Counted from the stretch's first letter, positions 18,024 to 26,456 are shown. The stretch is DNA of 64,000 nucleotides from Blastococcus sp. MG754426 (GCF_021699055.1 NZ_SSXC01000002.1:1-64000); one strand, 5' to 3'. Program-made: numbers and translations. The notes: generated by a model from the letters alone, not told the origin.

Positions 18024-18683
18024 GTGTTCCGCCCGCGCCGCCCCCGCTTCCCGCTGCTGACCGCGCGCCGGCTGGGCGCCACGCTGCTGGCCGCGCTCGC
18101 CCTCGGGCTGGCGCTGCGTCCCGCACCGGCCCCCACCGGCGGCCCCGAACCGCCCGGTGCCGAGGTCGTCGTGGCGGCCGCGGATCTGCCCGCCGGCACC
18201 GCGCTGGGCAGCGAGCACCTGGCGCTCGTCCGGCTGCCGCCCGGGGCGGTGCCCGACGGTGCGACGTCCACCCCGGAGGAACTGGCGGAGCGGGTGCTCG
18301 CCGGGCACGTCCGCCGCGGCGAACCGCTCACCGACGCGCGGCTGGTCGGGGCGGGGCTGACCGCCCTGCTGCCCGCGGGCCAGGTCGCCGCTCCCGTGCG
18401 GCTGGCCGATCTCGCGGTCGCGGCGCTGCTGCGCGCCGGCGACCGGGTCGACGTGCTGGCGGCCGGCCCGGACGCGGGGCCGGCCGAACGGGTGGCGGCC
18501 GGCGCGCTGGTGCTGGCCGCCCCGGCCGGGGACGACGGCGCCGGTCTGCTGGTCCTCGCCGTCGACGGGGACACCGCGGCCCGGCTCGCCGCCGCAGCGG
18601 CCAGCGCCACGCTGACGGTCAGCCTGCCGCCGCCACGACCCGGCGCGGCCCCCGCCGGAGGCCCGGGCGAGCGAGTTGGATGA
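18024..18683 (+). CDS. SAF-domain membrane-anchored protein
   Basis: The 219-residue protein has an N-terminal signal-anchor (residues about 18-36, LGATLLAALALGLALRPA) followed by an extracytoplasmic SAF/CpaB-RcpC-like domain: VVVAAADLPAGTALGSEHLALVRLPPGAVP, ERVLAGHVRRGEPLTDARLV, then LLRAGDRVDVLAAGPDAG. SAF domains occur in pilus and flagellar assembly proteins, but no pilus gene is near. GTG 18024 has CAGGGT seven bases before it. The TGA overlaps the mscL ATG (ATGA 18680-18683), so expression is coupled to the channel gene. Confidence 0.8.
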   Translation: MFRPRRPRFPLLTARRLGATLLAALALGLALRPAPAPTGGPEPPGAEVVVAAADLPAGTALGSEHLALVRLPPGAVPDGATSTPEELAERVLAGHVRRGEPLTDARLVGAGLTALLPAGQVAAPVRLADLAVAALLRAGDRVDVLAAGPDAGPAERVAAGALVLAAPAGDDGAGLLVLAVDGDTAARLAAAAASATLTVSLPPPRPGAAPAGGPGERVG

Positions 18684-19129
18684 ACCCCATGCTCAAGGGA
18701 TTCAAGGACTTCCTGCTCCGCGGCAACGTCGTCGACCTCGCGGTCGCCGTCGTCGTCGGCGCCGCGTTCACCGCGGTGGTGAACTCGTTCACCGAGTCGT
18801 TCCTCGAGCCGCTGATCGGCCTGGTCGGCGGCGGTGGGGTGGACGGGGGCACCGTCACCGTGGACGGCCAGGTGTTCACCTGGGGCAGCTTCGTCAACCA
18901 GGTGATCACCTTCGTGCTGACCGCGGCCGTCGTCTACTTCGTGGTCGTCACCCCGATGAAGAGGCTGCTGGAACGGCGCGCGACGGGCGAGGAGCCCGGC
19001 CCGGTGGCACCCACGCAGGTCGAGCTGCTGGTCGAGATCCGCGACCTGCTCCGCGCGCAGCAGCAGCAGGACCCTCGTGCCCCCCACCACTCACAAGCTC
19101 GCGGCGGGACCCTGCACGAGGGCCGTTAG
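18680..19129 (+). CDS. mscL: Large-conductance mechanosensitive channel
   Basis: MscL opens under membrane tension to release solutes after osmotic downshock. The 149-residue protein has the diagnostic amphipathic start MLKGFKDFLLRGNVVDLAVAVVVGAAF (TM1 with the pore-lining Gly/Ala face), a periplasmic loop, TM2 VITFVLTAAVVYFVVVTPM and a charged C-terminal bundle helix TQVELLVEIRDLLRAQ. ATG 18680 (or 18689) overlaps the SAF-gene stop. The stop TAG 19127-19129 overlaps the stop of the converging gene by two bases. Confidence 0.95.
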   Translation: MNPMLKGFKDFLLRGNVVDLAVAVVVGAAFTAVVNSFTESFLEPLIGLVGGGGVDGGTVTVDGQVFTWGSFVNQVITFVLTAAVVYFVVVTPMKRLLERRATGEEPGPVAPTQVELLVEIRDLLRAQQQQDPRAPHHSQARGGTLHEGR

Positions 19130-19824
19130 TCGCTGCCCCAGTGCGGCGGCCGGTCCTCGTGGTAGCGCCGGTCGTCGTCGGAGCCCTCGGCGGGCCGCTC
19201 CCCCCAGCCGACGTCGGAGTCGTCCGGCGCCCGGTCCAGCCGCAGCGGCTGCGCGGGCGGCGGCGCCTCGGCGGGCAGCGGCTGGCCCAGCCCCTCCAGC
19301 ACCTGCGCGGCGGGCAGCGCGGCCAGCACCGCGCCGGGCACGGCCAGCTTGCTGCCGCGGGTGCCCGAGCCGATGACGACCACCTCGGCATCGGCGACGG
19401 CGGCGTCGACGAGCACCGGCCAGGCGGCGGGCAGCCCGACCGGGGTGATGCCGCCGTAGGCCATGCCGCTCCCGGCGACGGCGACGTCCTGCGGGGCGAA
19501 CGACGCCTTGCGGGCCCCCAGGTGCCGCCGCACCAGCCCGTTGACGTCGGCCCGGGTGGTGGCGAGGACCAGGCAGGCGGCCAGCGTCGTCTCCCCTCCC
19601 CGGCGGGCCGCGACGACGACGCAGTTGGCCGACGCGGCCAGCGGCACCCCGTAGGCCTCGGTGAAGGCGGCGGTGTCGGCGAGGTCGTCGGCGATCTCCG
19701 CGACCCACACCGGGCCGGCCAGCACCGGCAGCGCGGCGGCGACCGGCGGGGCCAGCAGCTCGGGCCGCTCGGCGGCGGGCGACCAGATCAGCGAACCGAG
19801 GACGGGCGCGGCGGGGTCGGGCAT
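19126..19824 (-). CDS. YbaK/prolyl-tRNA editing-like protein
   Basis: The 232-residue protein carries a YbaK/aminoacyl-tRNA-deacylase fold: ANCVVVAARRGGETTLAACLVLATTRADVNGLVRRHLGARKASFA, MAYGGITPVGLPAAWPVLVDAAV and VVIGSGTRGSKLAVPGAVL. In characterised relatives the domain hydrolyses mischarged Cys- or Ala-tRNA. The ends are extended by an N-terminal 40 residues and an acidic/Pro-rich C-terminal tail of about 50 residues. ATG 19824 is preferred; GGAGG lies about 9 bases upstream. It converges on mscL with overlapping stop codons (TTAG). Confidence 0.78.
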   Translation of the reverse strand: MPDPAAPVLGSLIWSPAAERPELLAPPVAAALPVLAGPVWVAEIADDLADTAAFTEAYGVPLAASANCVVVAARRGGETTLAACLVLATTRADVNGLVRRHLGARKASFAPQDVAVAGSGMAYGGITPVGLPAAWPVLVDAAVADAEVVVIGSGTRGSKLAVPGAVLAALPAAQVLEGLGQPLPAEAPPPAQPLRLDRAPDDSDVGWGERPAEGSDDDRRYHEDRPPHWGSD

Positions 19825-19931
19825 GCCCCCGATCCTCCGGTATGCGGCCACCGGCCCTGCTGGCGGGATCCGCGCGACCGGGGGCCGTGAGCCGGCTGTC
19901 GGCCGGCCGGGGACCGCGTCAGGATGGCGCC

Positions 19932-20291
19932 ATGATCGGTCAACTCCACTCCGTCGTGCTCGACGCACCCGACGCGCACGCCCTCGCCGGTTTCTACGCC
20001 GACCTGCTCGGCATGGAGATCAGCCGGGGCGGGCCCGGCGACGACTGGGTCGTCGTCACCGGCGCCGGCTACCGGCTGGCCTTTCAGCAGGCGCCGGATC
20101 TCCAGCCACCGGACTGGCCGGACCCCGACCGACCGCAGCAGTTCCACCTCGACATCCGGGTCGCCGACATCGAGGAGGCCGAGCCGAAGGTGCTGGCGCT
20201 GGGCGCCCGGAAGCTGCCCGGCGGCGGGGGCGACTTCCGCGTCTACGCCGACCCGGTGGGCCATCCCTTCTGCCTGGTGTGGGACGCGTGA
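19932..20291 (+). CDS. VOC family protein (glyoxalase-like)
   Basis: The 119-residue protein has the glyoxalase-like two-module fold: HSVVLDAPDAHALAGFYADLLGMEI at the start, QFHLDIRVADIEEAEPKVLALGARKLPG in the middle and YADPVGHPFCLVWD at the end. The substrate is unknown. ATG 19932 has CAGGAT (19920-19925) and six bases before it, a leaderless start. The stop overlaps the GTG of the thioesterase gene (20288-20291), so they are co-translated. Confidence 0.82.
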   Translation: MIGQLHSVVLDAPDAHALAGFYADLLGMEISRGGPGDDWVVVTGAGYRLAFQQAPDLQPPDWPDPDRPQQFHLDIRVADIEEAEPKVLALGARKLPGGGGDFRVYADPVGHPFCLVWDA

Positions 20292-20686
20292 CCCAGCCCG
20301 ACCGCCCGGCGAGCGCGTTCGTCGCCGCGACCGGGTTCGAGGTCACCGAGGCCACCGGCACCCGCGTGGCCGGGCACGTGCAGCTCGGCCCCGAGCAGCA
20401 CACGCCCTGGGGGGTGGTGCACGGCGGGCTCTACTGCACGGTGGTCGAGTCCGCGGCGAGCATCGGGGCGAGCCTGGCGGTGCGCGACCGCGGCCAGTTC
20501 GCCGTCGGGGTGAACAACAGCACCGACTTCCTCCGCAGCGTCACCGAGGGGCGGGTCGACGTCGTCGCCGAGCCGGTGCAGCAGGGCCGTACCCAGCAGC
20601 TGTGGCAGGTGGCCCTCACCCGGGAGGACGGCAAGCTGGTCGCCCGCGGGCAGGTGCGGCTGCAGAACGTGCCGTTGCCGGGCTAG
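20288..20686 (+). CDS. PaaI-type hotdog thioesterase
   Basis: The 132-residue single hotdog domain shows PWGVVHGGLYCTVVESAASIGASLA (the HGG motif that ends the first strands) and NNSTDFLRSVTEGRVDVVAEPVQQGRTQQLWQV. Such proteins hydrolyse aryl- or acyl-CoA esters. GTG 20288 overlaps the stop of the VOC gene. Its TAG lies in CTAG (20683-20686), a palindrome that also supplies the stop codon of the converging gene. Confidence 0.88.
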   Translation: MTQPDRPASAFVAATGFEVTEATGTRVAGHVQLGPEQHTPWGVVHGGLYCTVVESAASIGASLAVRDRGQFAVGVNNSTDFLRSVTEGRVDVVAEPVQQGRTQQLWQVALTREDGKLVARGQVRLQNVPLPG

Positions 20687-21597
20687 CCCAGGACGGCGGG
20701 GTCCAGCGTCACCCGGAACAGCGCGCGCGGGTCCTGGAGGGTCGCGGGTGGCCGGGCGGCCGCCCGCGGCACCACCCGGTCCCAGCGGGCCGGCCGGCGG
20801 TGCGGCAGCAGCTCCCGCCCCTGGAACAGGTACTCCCCCGCCACCTCGCCCAGCAGCAGCCCGGCGCCGTGCTCGACCGGGAGGGCGACCGGGTCGCCGG
20901 GTCGCACCTCGTCGAGGAAGGCCGAGAGCTGCCGCAGGTCCTTGGCGGGGCGGCGGCCGGAGATCTCCCGGGACAGCGCCCGCAGCTCGGCCGGCGCCAT
21001 CCCGCCCGCGTCCACGTCGATGCCCGACTGGGTGCCCAGCCCCACGACGCCGGCAGCCAGGCAGGCGCCGAGCTCGTTGTGCGACCGGGGCCGCACCACC
21101 CACACCGGCACCCCCTCGGGCCCGGGTGCGGGCGGGACGTCGTCGGGCCCCGGCCACAGGTAGGGCAGGTCGTCGGGCTCGGGGCCGAAGAGCTCGGTGA
21201 ACCGGCCGCGGTAGAACTCCGGGTCCTTGGCGACCAGGTTGGACCGGTGCGAGCGGTGCAGCTCCTCGTCGCCCACCCAGGAGGGCAGCAGGCCGGCCGC
21301 GGCCAGCTCCGCCTGCGACCGGCCGACGACCTCGGGGGCGAACTCCCCGATCTGGGCCTCGGTGGTGTCGGCGAAGCCGCGCTCCCGCCACACCCGGGCC
21401 ATCGCCAGCCCGTAGGCCACCAGGGCCGGCGTCCGGCCCTTCCACATCAGGACGGCGGGGTGGCTGGCCCAGCCGTAGTCGGGCAGCTCGAGGGCCCGCA
21501 GGATCTGGAGCGTCTCGACCCGCTGCTTGCCCAGGCGCGGGTTGTCCAGCAGCCGGGCGCTCTCCTCGAAGTCCGCCACCGGCAGGAAGGTCTGCAT
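20683..21597 (-). CDS. MSMEG_6728-type protein with pyrimidine-dimer glycosylase-like N-terminus
   Basis: The 304-residue protein opens MQTFLPVADFEESARLLDNPRLGKQRVETLQILRAL, the pattern of the T4 endonuclease V-like/MSMEG_6728 family, and continues HPAVLMWKGRTPALVAYGLAM, with conserved R/K/H/W positions. The C-terminal half (residues about 150-304) matches nothing I can name. In this family the N-terminal region is predicted to bind damaged DNA; activity is unproven. ATG 21597 has GGAAG 8-9 bases upstream. The stop shares CTAG with the thioesterase gene. Confidence 0.65.
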   Translation of the reverse strand: MQTFLPVADFEESARLLDNPRLGKQRVETLQILRALELPDYGWASHPAVLMWKGRTPALVAYGLAMARVWRERGFADTTEAQIGEFAPEVVGRSQAELAAAGLLPSWVGDEELHRSHRSNLVAKDPEFYRGRFTELFGPEPDDLPYLWPGPDDVPPAPGPEGVPVWVVRPRSHNELGACLAAGVVGLGTQSGIDVDAGGMAPAELRALSREISGRRPAKDLRQLSAFLDEVRPGDPVALPVEHGAGLLLGEVAGEYLFQGRELLPHRRPARWDRVVPRAAARPPATLQDPRALFRVTLDPAVLG

Positions 21598-21652
21598 CGC
21601 CGGGCTTCCTGCCCTGCCGCGGCGCGGGCGAACCGTCGGACGCGGGTGGGCC

Positions 21653-21952
21653 TCATCCCCCGAGCGCCCGCAGCGCCGCCTCCCAGCGCGCGCGCCGCGC
21701 GGCGTCGTCCTGCTCCCACCAGGGGGTGCCGCGCTCCCCCAGCCCCGTCTTGGCCAGCTGCACGCGGGCCCGGGCCGCGGCCACCGCGTCGTCGTCGCCC
21801 CGGCCGGTCCGGACGGCGGAGCGGGCCACGCCGAGGTGGTGCAGCAGCCGGGCGCGGACGTCGTCCGGCAGCGCGGGGTCGGCGGTGCGCCAGCGGCGGC
21901 CGTCGACGACGATCCACCGGCCGTCGTCGGTGCGCCCGACCTCGCGCGTCAC
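21653..21952 (-). CDS. Small protein of unknown function
   Basis: The 99-residue soluble protein starts TREVGRTDDGRWIVVDGRRWRTADPALPDDVRARLLHHLGVARSAV and has a conserved-looking GTPWWEQ segment near residue 77 and an Arg/Ala-rich end. Similar short actinobacterial proteins exist, sometimes labelled as Tol-related without evidence; I recognise no fold. Its GTG start overlaps the stop of the sirtuin gene (GTGA on the minus strand, 21949-21952), so the two are translated together. Confidence 0.65.
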   Translation of the reverse strand: MTREVGRTDDGRWIVVDGRRWRTADPALPDDVRARLLHHLGVARSAVRTGRGDDDAVAAARARVQLAKTGLGERGTPWWEQDDAARRARWEAALRALGG

Positions 21953-22794
21953 GCCAGCCGGCGGGCGAGCTCGGGCAGGACGACGCCCAGCGGTGCGTCG
22001 AGCTTGAGCGACGCCTTGGCGTCGCCCCGGGTGGCCCCGGAGTTGACGATGGCGACCGGGATGCCCCGCTTGGCGGCGTGGATGACGAACCGGTAGCCGC
22101 TCATCACGGTCAACGACGAGCCGAGCACCAGCAGCGCCCGGGCGTCGTCGACCAGGGCGAAGCAGGCGTCGACCCGGTCCCGGGGCACGGTCTCCCCGAA
22201 GAAGACGACGTCGGGCTTGAGCGGTCCACCCCCGCAGGCGAGGCAGTCGACCATCACGAACCCGTCGAGCGCCTCCTCGGGCAGCTCGACGTCGCCGTCG
22301 GGGTTGACCTCGTCGGTCGGCTCGGGGCGGAAACCCGGGTTGGCCGCCCGCAGGCGGAGGTCCAGCGCCGCCCGGGAGGCCACGTCACCGCAGGCCAGGC
22401 AGACGGTCCGGTCCAGGCCGCCGTGCAGCTCCAGGACGCCCACCGCGCCGCCGGCCTGGTGCAGCCCGTCGACGTTCTGGGTGATGACCTCGGCCACCGC
22501 GCCGGCCCGCTGCAGGGCCGCGACCGCCCGGTGCCCGGCGTTGGGCCGGGCCCCGGCGATCTGCCGCCACCCGATGAAGCTGCGAGCCCAGTAGCGGTGC
22601 CGGCCCCGCGGGTCGCGGGTGAACGTCTGGTAGGTCATCGGCGTGTGCCGGCGGAGCGATCCGGTGGCGCCCCGGTAGTCGGGGATGCCGGAGTCGGTGG
22701 ACAGCCCGGCACCCGAGAGGACGAGCGCCCCGCCCCCGGCGAGCAGGTCGGTCAGCCCGGAGAGCCCGTCGACGGCGGGTGGCGCTGCGGTCAC
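21949..22794 (-). CDS. Sir2-family NAD-dependent deacylase
   Basis: Sirtuins remove acyl groups from lysines using NAD. The 281-residue protein has GAGLSTDSGIPDYRG (NAD loop), QNVDGLHQAGG, the catalytic His in VLELHGGLDRTVC, a zinc module of two CxxC pairs (CLACGD and CLACGGG, about 60 residues apart), PDVVFFGETVP and VLGSSLTVMSGYRFV. GTG 22794 is preceded by GACGAT and six bases, a leaderless start. It is co-transcribed with a small protein and divergent from a channel-like gene; the 151-base gap between them holds no gene. Confidence 0.92.
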   Translation of the reverse strand: MTAAPPAVDGLSGLTDLLAGGGALVLSGAGLSTDSGIPDYRGATGSLRRHTPMTYQTFTRDPRGRHRYWARSFIGWRQIAGARPNAGHRAVAALQRAGAVAEVITQNVDGLHQAGGAVGVLELHGGLDRTVCLACGDVASRAALDLRLRAANPGFRPEPTDEVNPDGDVELPEEALDGFVMVDCLACGGGPLKPDVVFFGETVPRDRVDACFALVDDARALLVLGSSLTVMSGYRFVIHAAKRGIPVAIVNSGATRGDAKASLKLDAPLGVVLPELARRLA

Positions 22795-22945
22795 CCGCCC
22801 ATCGTCCCTGGCGGACGGCGCGCGCGCCGCCGGCGGCCGTGTGTAGCCCGCGGCCTCCCCGGTCACCCTCTCCCGGGACCGCCCGCCCGCACCCGAGGAG
22901 GCCGACCATCGACCGCCGCGCGCACGCACGATCCCGGGGAACCAC

Positions 22946-23962
22946 GTGACCGGCGGGTGGTGGTGGGACGCCCTCGGGCTGGCGATCGTGGCCTTCGCCG
23001 TCGTCGACGAGGTGCGGACGACGCTCGCCGTCGCCAGCGGACCCGGTCCGCTGACCCGGCTGGTCACCGGCGCGGTGTGGCGGCTGGCCCGGAGGCCTGC
23101 CGTCGCCGACGCCGCGGCGGTGCGCGCCGTGGGCGGCCCGGGCGTCATCCTCGTCGGGCTCACGGTCGGCGCCTGGTTCAGCCTGCTCTGGCTCGGCTGG
23201 TCGCTGGTGTTCCTCGGGGACGGCCGCGCGGTCGTCGGCTCCTCGACCGGGGCACCGGCGTCGCTCTGGGAGCGCTTCTACTTCGCCGGGTACAGCATCG
23301 CCACCCTGGGCAACGGCGGCTACCAGCCCGACGGCGCCGGCTCCCAGCTGGCCACGATGGCCGCCGCGCTGAGCGGGATGCTGCTGATCACCCTCGGGGT
23401 CTCCTACCTGACCTCGGTGATCTCCGCGGTGGTCGTCAAGCGCAGCTTCGCGGCGGAGGTGACCGGCTTCGGGCAGACGGGTGCGGACATGGCCGCCGGC
23501 CTGACCACCCCGGGCTCGGTGGTCCCGGCGGTGGTGCCGCTCTCGTCGCTGTCGTCGACGCTGTCGACGCTGGGCCAGCAGCACCGGGCCTACCCGCTGC
23601 TGCACGCCTACCGCCCGCGGGACGCCGATCTCGGCACCGCACCGGCGGTCGCGGTGCTGCTCGACGCCACCCTCGCCCTCTCGGCCGCGGCCGACCCCGC
23701 CGACCGGCTCCCGGCCGGCCTGCGCCGCTCGGTGGTCTCGGCCGTCCAGCAGTACGTCGAGCACGCACCCGTGACGGGGGGCGAGGAGGCCGGTCCGGCG
23801 CCGGGCCTGGATCCAGGGGCCATCGGCCGGGCCGGGCTGCGGGTCGACACCGGGCAGCTCGCCGCGCTCACCGCGGAGTGCGCCGGGCTGCGCGACGAGC
23901 TGTGCCGGCGGATCGAGGCGGCCGGTTACCGCTGGCCGGGCGGGGAGCGCTCGCCGTCCTGA
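22946..23962 (+). CDS. Two-helix ion-channel-like protein
   Basis: The 338-residue protein has an N-terminal hydrophobic helix, a second helix at about 72-92 and a re-entrant pore-like segment SLWERFYFAGYSIATLGNGGYQPDG before a further helix LSGMLLITLGVSYLTSVISAVV. This is the Ion_trans_2 arrangement of K+ channels, but the filter region reads TLGNGG rather than TVGYG, so selectivity is doubtful. The soluble C-terminal 190 residues are helical and unassigned. Start choice is uncertain; the ATG/GTG 22946 region follows 5 bases after CGGGG. It could be a potassium or a non-selective channel. Confidence 0.65.
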   Translation: MTGGWWWDALGLAIVAFAVVDEVRTTLAVASGPGPLTRLVTGAVWRLARRPAVADAAAVRAVGGPGVILVGLTVGAWFSLLWLGWSLVFLGDGRAVVGSSTGAPASLWERFYFAGYSIATLGNGGYQPDGAGSQLATMAAALSGMLLITLGVSYLTSVISAVVVKRSFAAEVTGFGQTGADMAAGLTTPGSVVPAVVPLSSLSSTLSTLGQQHRAYPLLHAYRPRDADLGTAPAVAVLLDATLALSAAADPADRLPAGLRRSVVSAVQQYVEHAPVTGGEEAGPAPGLDPGAIGRAGLRVDTGQLAALTAECAGLRDELCRRIEAAGYRWPGGERSPS

Positions 23963-23974
23963 CGCCCTCCGGGC

Positions 23975-24421
23975 TCAGCCGGCGGTGACCTGCTGCTCGA
24001 GCCGGTCGAGCAGCGCGTCCTGGATGCGGGCCAGCCCCTTCGGGGCGAAGGTGCGCTCGAAGAACCCGCCGATGCCGCTCGCGCCGGTCCAGGTCGTGCG
24101 CGCCCGCACCGTGCTCACCCCGGCGTCCGCGGGGCTGACGGTCCAGGTGGTCACCATGCTGGAGTTCGTGTCGGTCTCCACGAGCGCACCGTCCGGGGTC
24201 TCGGTGACGACGACGTCCTGCTCGCGCACCCGCTTGGAGGTGGCCTGCAGGCGCCAGTGCACCTTCGTGCCGGCGCCCTGGCCGCCGGCCTCCACGCGGT
24301 ACTCGCTGTACTGCTCGGGGAGCACCTTCGGCCGGGTGACGGCGTAGTCGGCGAGCGCGGCGCGGACCACGTCCGCCGGGGCGCGCAGGACACGTTCGGT
24401 GGTGGCGACGACCTGACCCAT
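23975..24421 (-). CDS. SRPBCC (START-like) lipid/ligand-binding protein
   Basis: The 148-residue protein has the SRPBCC layout: TTERVLRAPADVVRAALADYAVTRPKVLPEQYSEY, long strands with VHWRLQATSKRVREQDVVV, TWTVSPADAG and a C-terminal helix LARIQDALLDRLEQQVTAG. These folds bind hydrophobic ligands; no ligand is indicated. ATG 24421 is chosen over 24430 because CAGGAT lies seven bases upstream. It converges with the channel-like gene, 13 bases apart. Confidence 0.8.
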   Translation of the reverse strand: MGQVVATTERVLRAPADVVRAALADYAVTRPKVLPEQYSEYRVEAGGQGAGTKVHWRLQATSKRVREQDVVVTETPDGALVETDTNSSMVTTWTVSPADAGVSTVRARTTWTGASGIGGFFERTFAPKGLARIQDALLDRLEQQVTAG

Positions 24422-24450
24422 GCCGCCCATCCTGCCCTCCGGCCGAGCGG

Positions 24451-24807
24451 CTACGCCCGCCCCTCCTCGTTGTTGAGGTAGGAGCAGCGGAACCGGGCAC
24501 CGGCCATGGCCTCGGTGAAGCGCGCCTCCCAGAGCGGGTCGTCCGCCGGGAAGGTCTCGAACACCCGCTCCTCGAGCACCTCCGGGTGCCCGTCCGGACC
24601 GGGGCAGCTGCGCCGCAGCAGCACCCGGGTCACGCCGTCGACCTCGTCGTGCGCGGCGTGCCAGCGGGCGGCCGCGACCGCCCGCTCCCGCAGCGCCCGC
24701 TCGCGCGCGGGCAGCGCCCGGCCGGCCGGCTGCGGCACCGAGACCCACCAGACGACGATCCCGGCGAGCAGCACGACCAGCAGCAGCGCGGTCAGGAGGC
24801 CGACCAT
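24451..24807 (-). CDS. Small membrane-anchored protein of unknown function
   Basis: The 118-residue protein has one N-terminal membrane helix (residues 3-24, GLLTALLLVVLLAGIVVWWV), an Arg/Ala-rich helix and a C-terminal domain with FETFPADDPLWEARFTEAMAGARFRCSYLNNEE. I do not recognise a family. ATG 24807 is supported by TACCGT and six bases upstream (24814-24819 on the minus strand), a leaderless pattern. The neighbours are a SRPBCC protein and a LuxR regulator on the same strand. Confidence 0.6.
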   Translation of the reverse strand: MVGLLTALLLVVLLAGIVVWWVSVPQPAGRALPARERALRERAVAAARWHAAHDEVDGVTRVLLRRSCPGPDGHPEVLEERVFETFPADDPLWEARFTEAMAGARFRCSYLNNEEGRA

Positions 24808-24849
24808 GCCAGCACGGTAACCCCGTGCGGGCCGGGCGGCGGCCTGCCG

Positions 24850-25545
24850 TCAGACCTCGACCGGGGCGGCGGTCAGGTCGTGCGAGCCGCAGGTGCAGCC
24901 GTTGCGGGCCGACAGCACCATCGAGACGGCGTGCGCGCGGTCGCGGGCGCCGAGCTTGCGCAGGATCGCCTTGACGTGCGACTTCACCGTGTCCTCGGAG
25001 ATGAACAGGTTCTCGCCGATCCGCCGGTTGGACTGCCCCTGGACCAGCTCGTCGAGCACGTCGGACTCGCGGCGGGTCAGCGGCACCGCGGGGGTGAGCT
25101 CGCGGGCGACGGGCACAGCCGTCCCGGCCTCCACCCGGCGGATCTGCGGGTCGACGACGGTGCGGCCGGCGCGGGCGGCCAGCACGGCCCACCCCAGCAG
25201 CGTGGCGGAGGTGTTCATGAGCAGGTAGCCGCGGATGCCGGCGGCGAGCGCCTCGTTGACCACGGCCGGGTCCTCCGAGGTGGCCACGGCGACGACGGCG
25301 GTGCGCGGGAAGCGGCGGCGCAGGTCGCGGACGGCGGTGAGCGTGGCGCTGCGGCCGGAGCCGAGCTCGACGACCACCGCGTCGGGGCGGGCCGACTCGG
25401 CGAGCACGAGGGCTCGGCGCGGCTCGCCGGGCGCACCGACGACCTGCAGGCCGGCGGTCTCGTCGATCATGCCGACCAGGCCGCGACGCAGGACGGGCGC
25501 GTCGGCGAGGACGAGGACCCGGGTGACGCCGGTGGAGATGGACAC
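24850..25545 (-). CDS. LuxR-type regulator with degenerate receiver
   Basis: The 231-residue protein has an N-terminal CheY-like domain (about 7-125) and a C-terminal NarL/LuxR HTH (about 155-215): LTRRESDVLDELVQGQSNRRIGENLFISEDTVKSHVKAILRKLGARDRAHAV. Key receiver residues are changed. The acidic pair reads AD (VLVLADAP), the phosphoacceptor position reads Glu (DAVVVELGSG) and the beta-5 Lys reads Met (GYLLMNTS). It should therefore not respond to phosphorylation normally. The tail has NGCTCGSHD, a possible metal site. GTG 25545 follows GGAG by 8 bases; GTG 25563 is an alternative. No partner kinase is adjacent. Confidence 0.88.
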   Translation of the reverse strand: MSISTGVTRVLVLADAPVLRRGLVGMIDETAGLQVVGAPGEPRRALVLAESARPDAVVVELGSGRSATLTAVRDLRRRFPRTAVVAVATSEDPAVVNEALAAGIRGYLLMNTSATLLGWAVLAARAGRTVVDPQIRRVEAGTAVPVARELTPAVPLTRRESDVLDELVQGQSNRRIGENLFISEDTVKSHVKAILRKLGARDRAHAVSMVLSARNGCTCGSHDLTAAPVEV

Positions 25546-25655
25546 GCTGGTTGCTCCGCTCACGTTCGGTGACGACGACCTGACCTGCACTCCATCGGCC
25601 GGGTGAACGCGGTGCTTGAGCGGCCTGCCGGGATCCCGCCCCCGGTGCGCACCGG

Positions 25656-26405
25656 TCAGGGACGCAGGGTGCCGGTGCGGGTGAGCTCCTCGGCCACCGC
25701 GTGGAGCTTGCGGTTGCTGTCCTGGCTGACCTTGGCGAGCAGGCCGAAGGCCTGATCCGCGGTGATCTTGAACCGCTCCATGAGGATGCCCTTGGCCTGC
25801 CCGATGACGTCCCGGTGGACCAGCGCCGCGCTCACGTGCTCGAGCTCCTGCGCATCGGCCACGGCGACCGCGGCGTGGCTGGCCAGCAGCAGGCCGACGT
25901 GCTCGGACTCGTCCCCGAACGCTGCTCCCCGGCCCGACATGAGGTTCAGCGCGCCCAGGTTGTCGCCGTGCACGAACAACTGGAAGCACAGCAGGCTGCG
26001 CACGCCCAGGTCGGTCGCCCGAGCGGCGAGGTACGGCCAGCGCGCGTCGCCGGCCAGGTCGTCGACCCGGACGGTGCGCTCCCTCAGCAGGGCGTCGACG
26101 CAAGGCCCCTGGCCGGTCTCCCCCTGCAGCCGGTCGAAGCTCCGCGGCAGGTCGCCCGTGGCCGCCGCGGAGTAGACGTGCGCCTTCCGCGTCATGCTGA
26201 TGGACGACTCCTCGGCGCCGGGCACCATGCGCACCGCCAGGGCCACGATCTCGTCCATCACCTCCTGCGGGCCCGACCGCTCCTGGAGGTCGCGTGCCGC
26301 ATCGGCCAGCCGCCGGGCGAGCTCACCCTCGCCCGCGGCCGTGCCGGTGCCCTGGGACGAGGGCTGCCCGCGCCCGAGCGACTGCTCTTCCCGGCTCGTC
26401 GTCAT
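25656..26405 (-). CDS. GAF-ANTAR RNA-binding regulator
   Basis: The 249-residue protein joins a GAF domain (about 40-175: ALAVRMVPGAEESSISM, GQGPCVDALLRERTVRVDDLAGDARWPYLAARATDLGVRSLLCFQLFV) to a C-terminal ANTAR domain (about 190-245: ALVHRDVIGQAKGILMERFKITADQAFGLLAKVSQDSNRKLHAVAEEL). ANTAR domains bind tandem RNA hairpins to prevent termination; the GAF part senses a ligand. ATG 26405 has CAGTCT six bases upstream. Before the element inserted, this gene lay directly next to the tRNA-Arg gene. Confidence 0.9.
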   Translation of the reverse strand: MTTSREEQSLGRGQPSSQGTGTAAGEGELARRLADAARDLQERSGPQEVMDEIVALAVRMVPGAEESSISMTRKAHVYSAAATGDLPRSFDRLQGETGQGPCVDALLRERTVRVDDLAGDARWPYLAARATDLGVRSLLCFQLFVHGDNLGALNLMSGRGAAFGDESEHVGLLLASHAAVAVADAQELEHVSAALVHRDVIGQAKGILMERFKITADQAFGLLAKVSQDSNRKLHAVAEELTRTGTLRP

Positions 26406-26456
26406 CGACCGAGACTGCCACGTCACGCGGGGCGCGGGAACGGGCGGCGACGCGCG

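Noticed and set aside
25642-25655. CCGGTGCGCACCGG palindrome after the GAF-ANTAR gene
   Set aside because: A 14-bp perfect palindrome, but short palindromes of G and C are expected in DNA of this composition and it abuts a stop codon. Not enough to call an operator or terminator.
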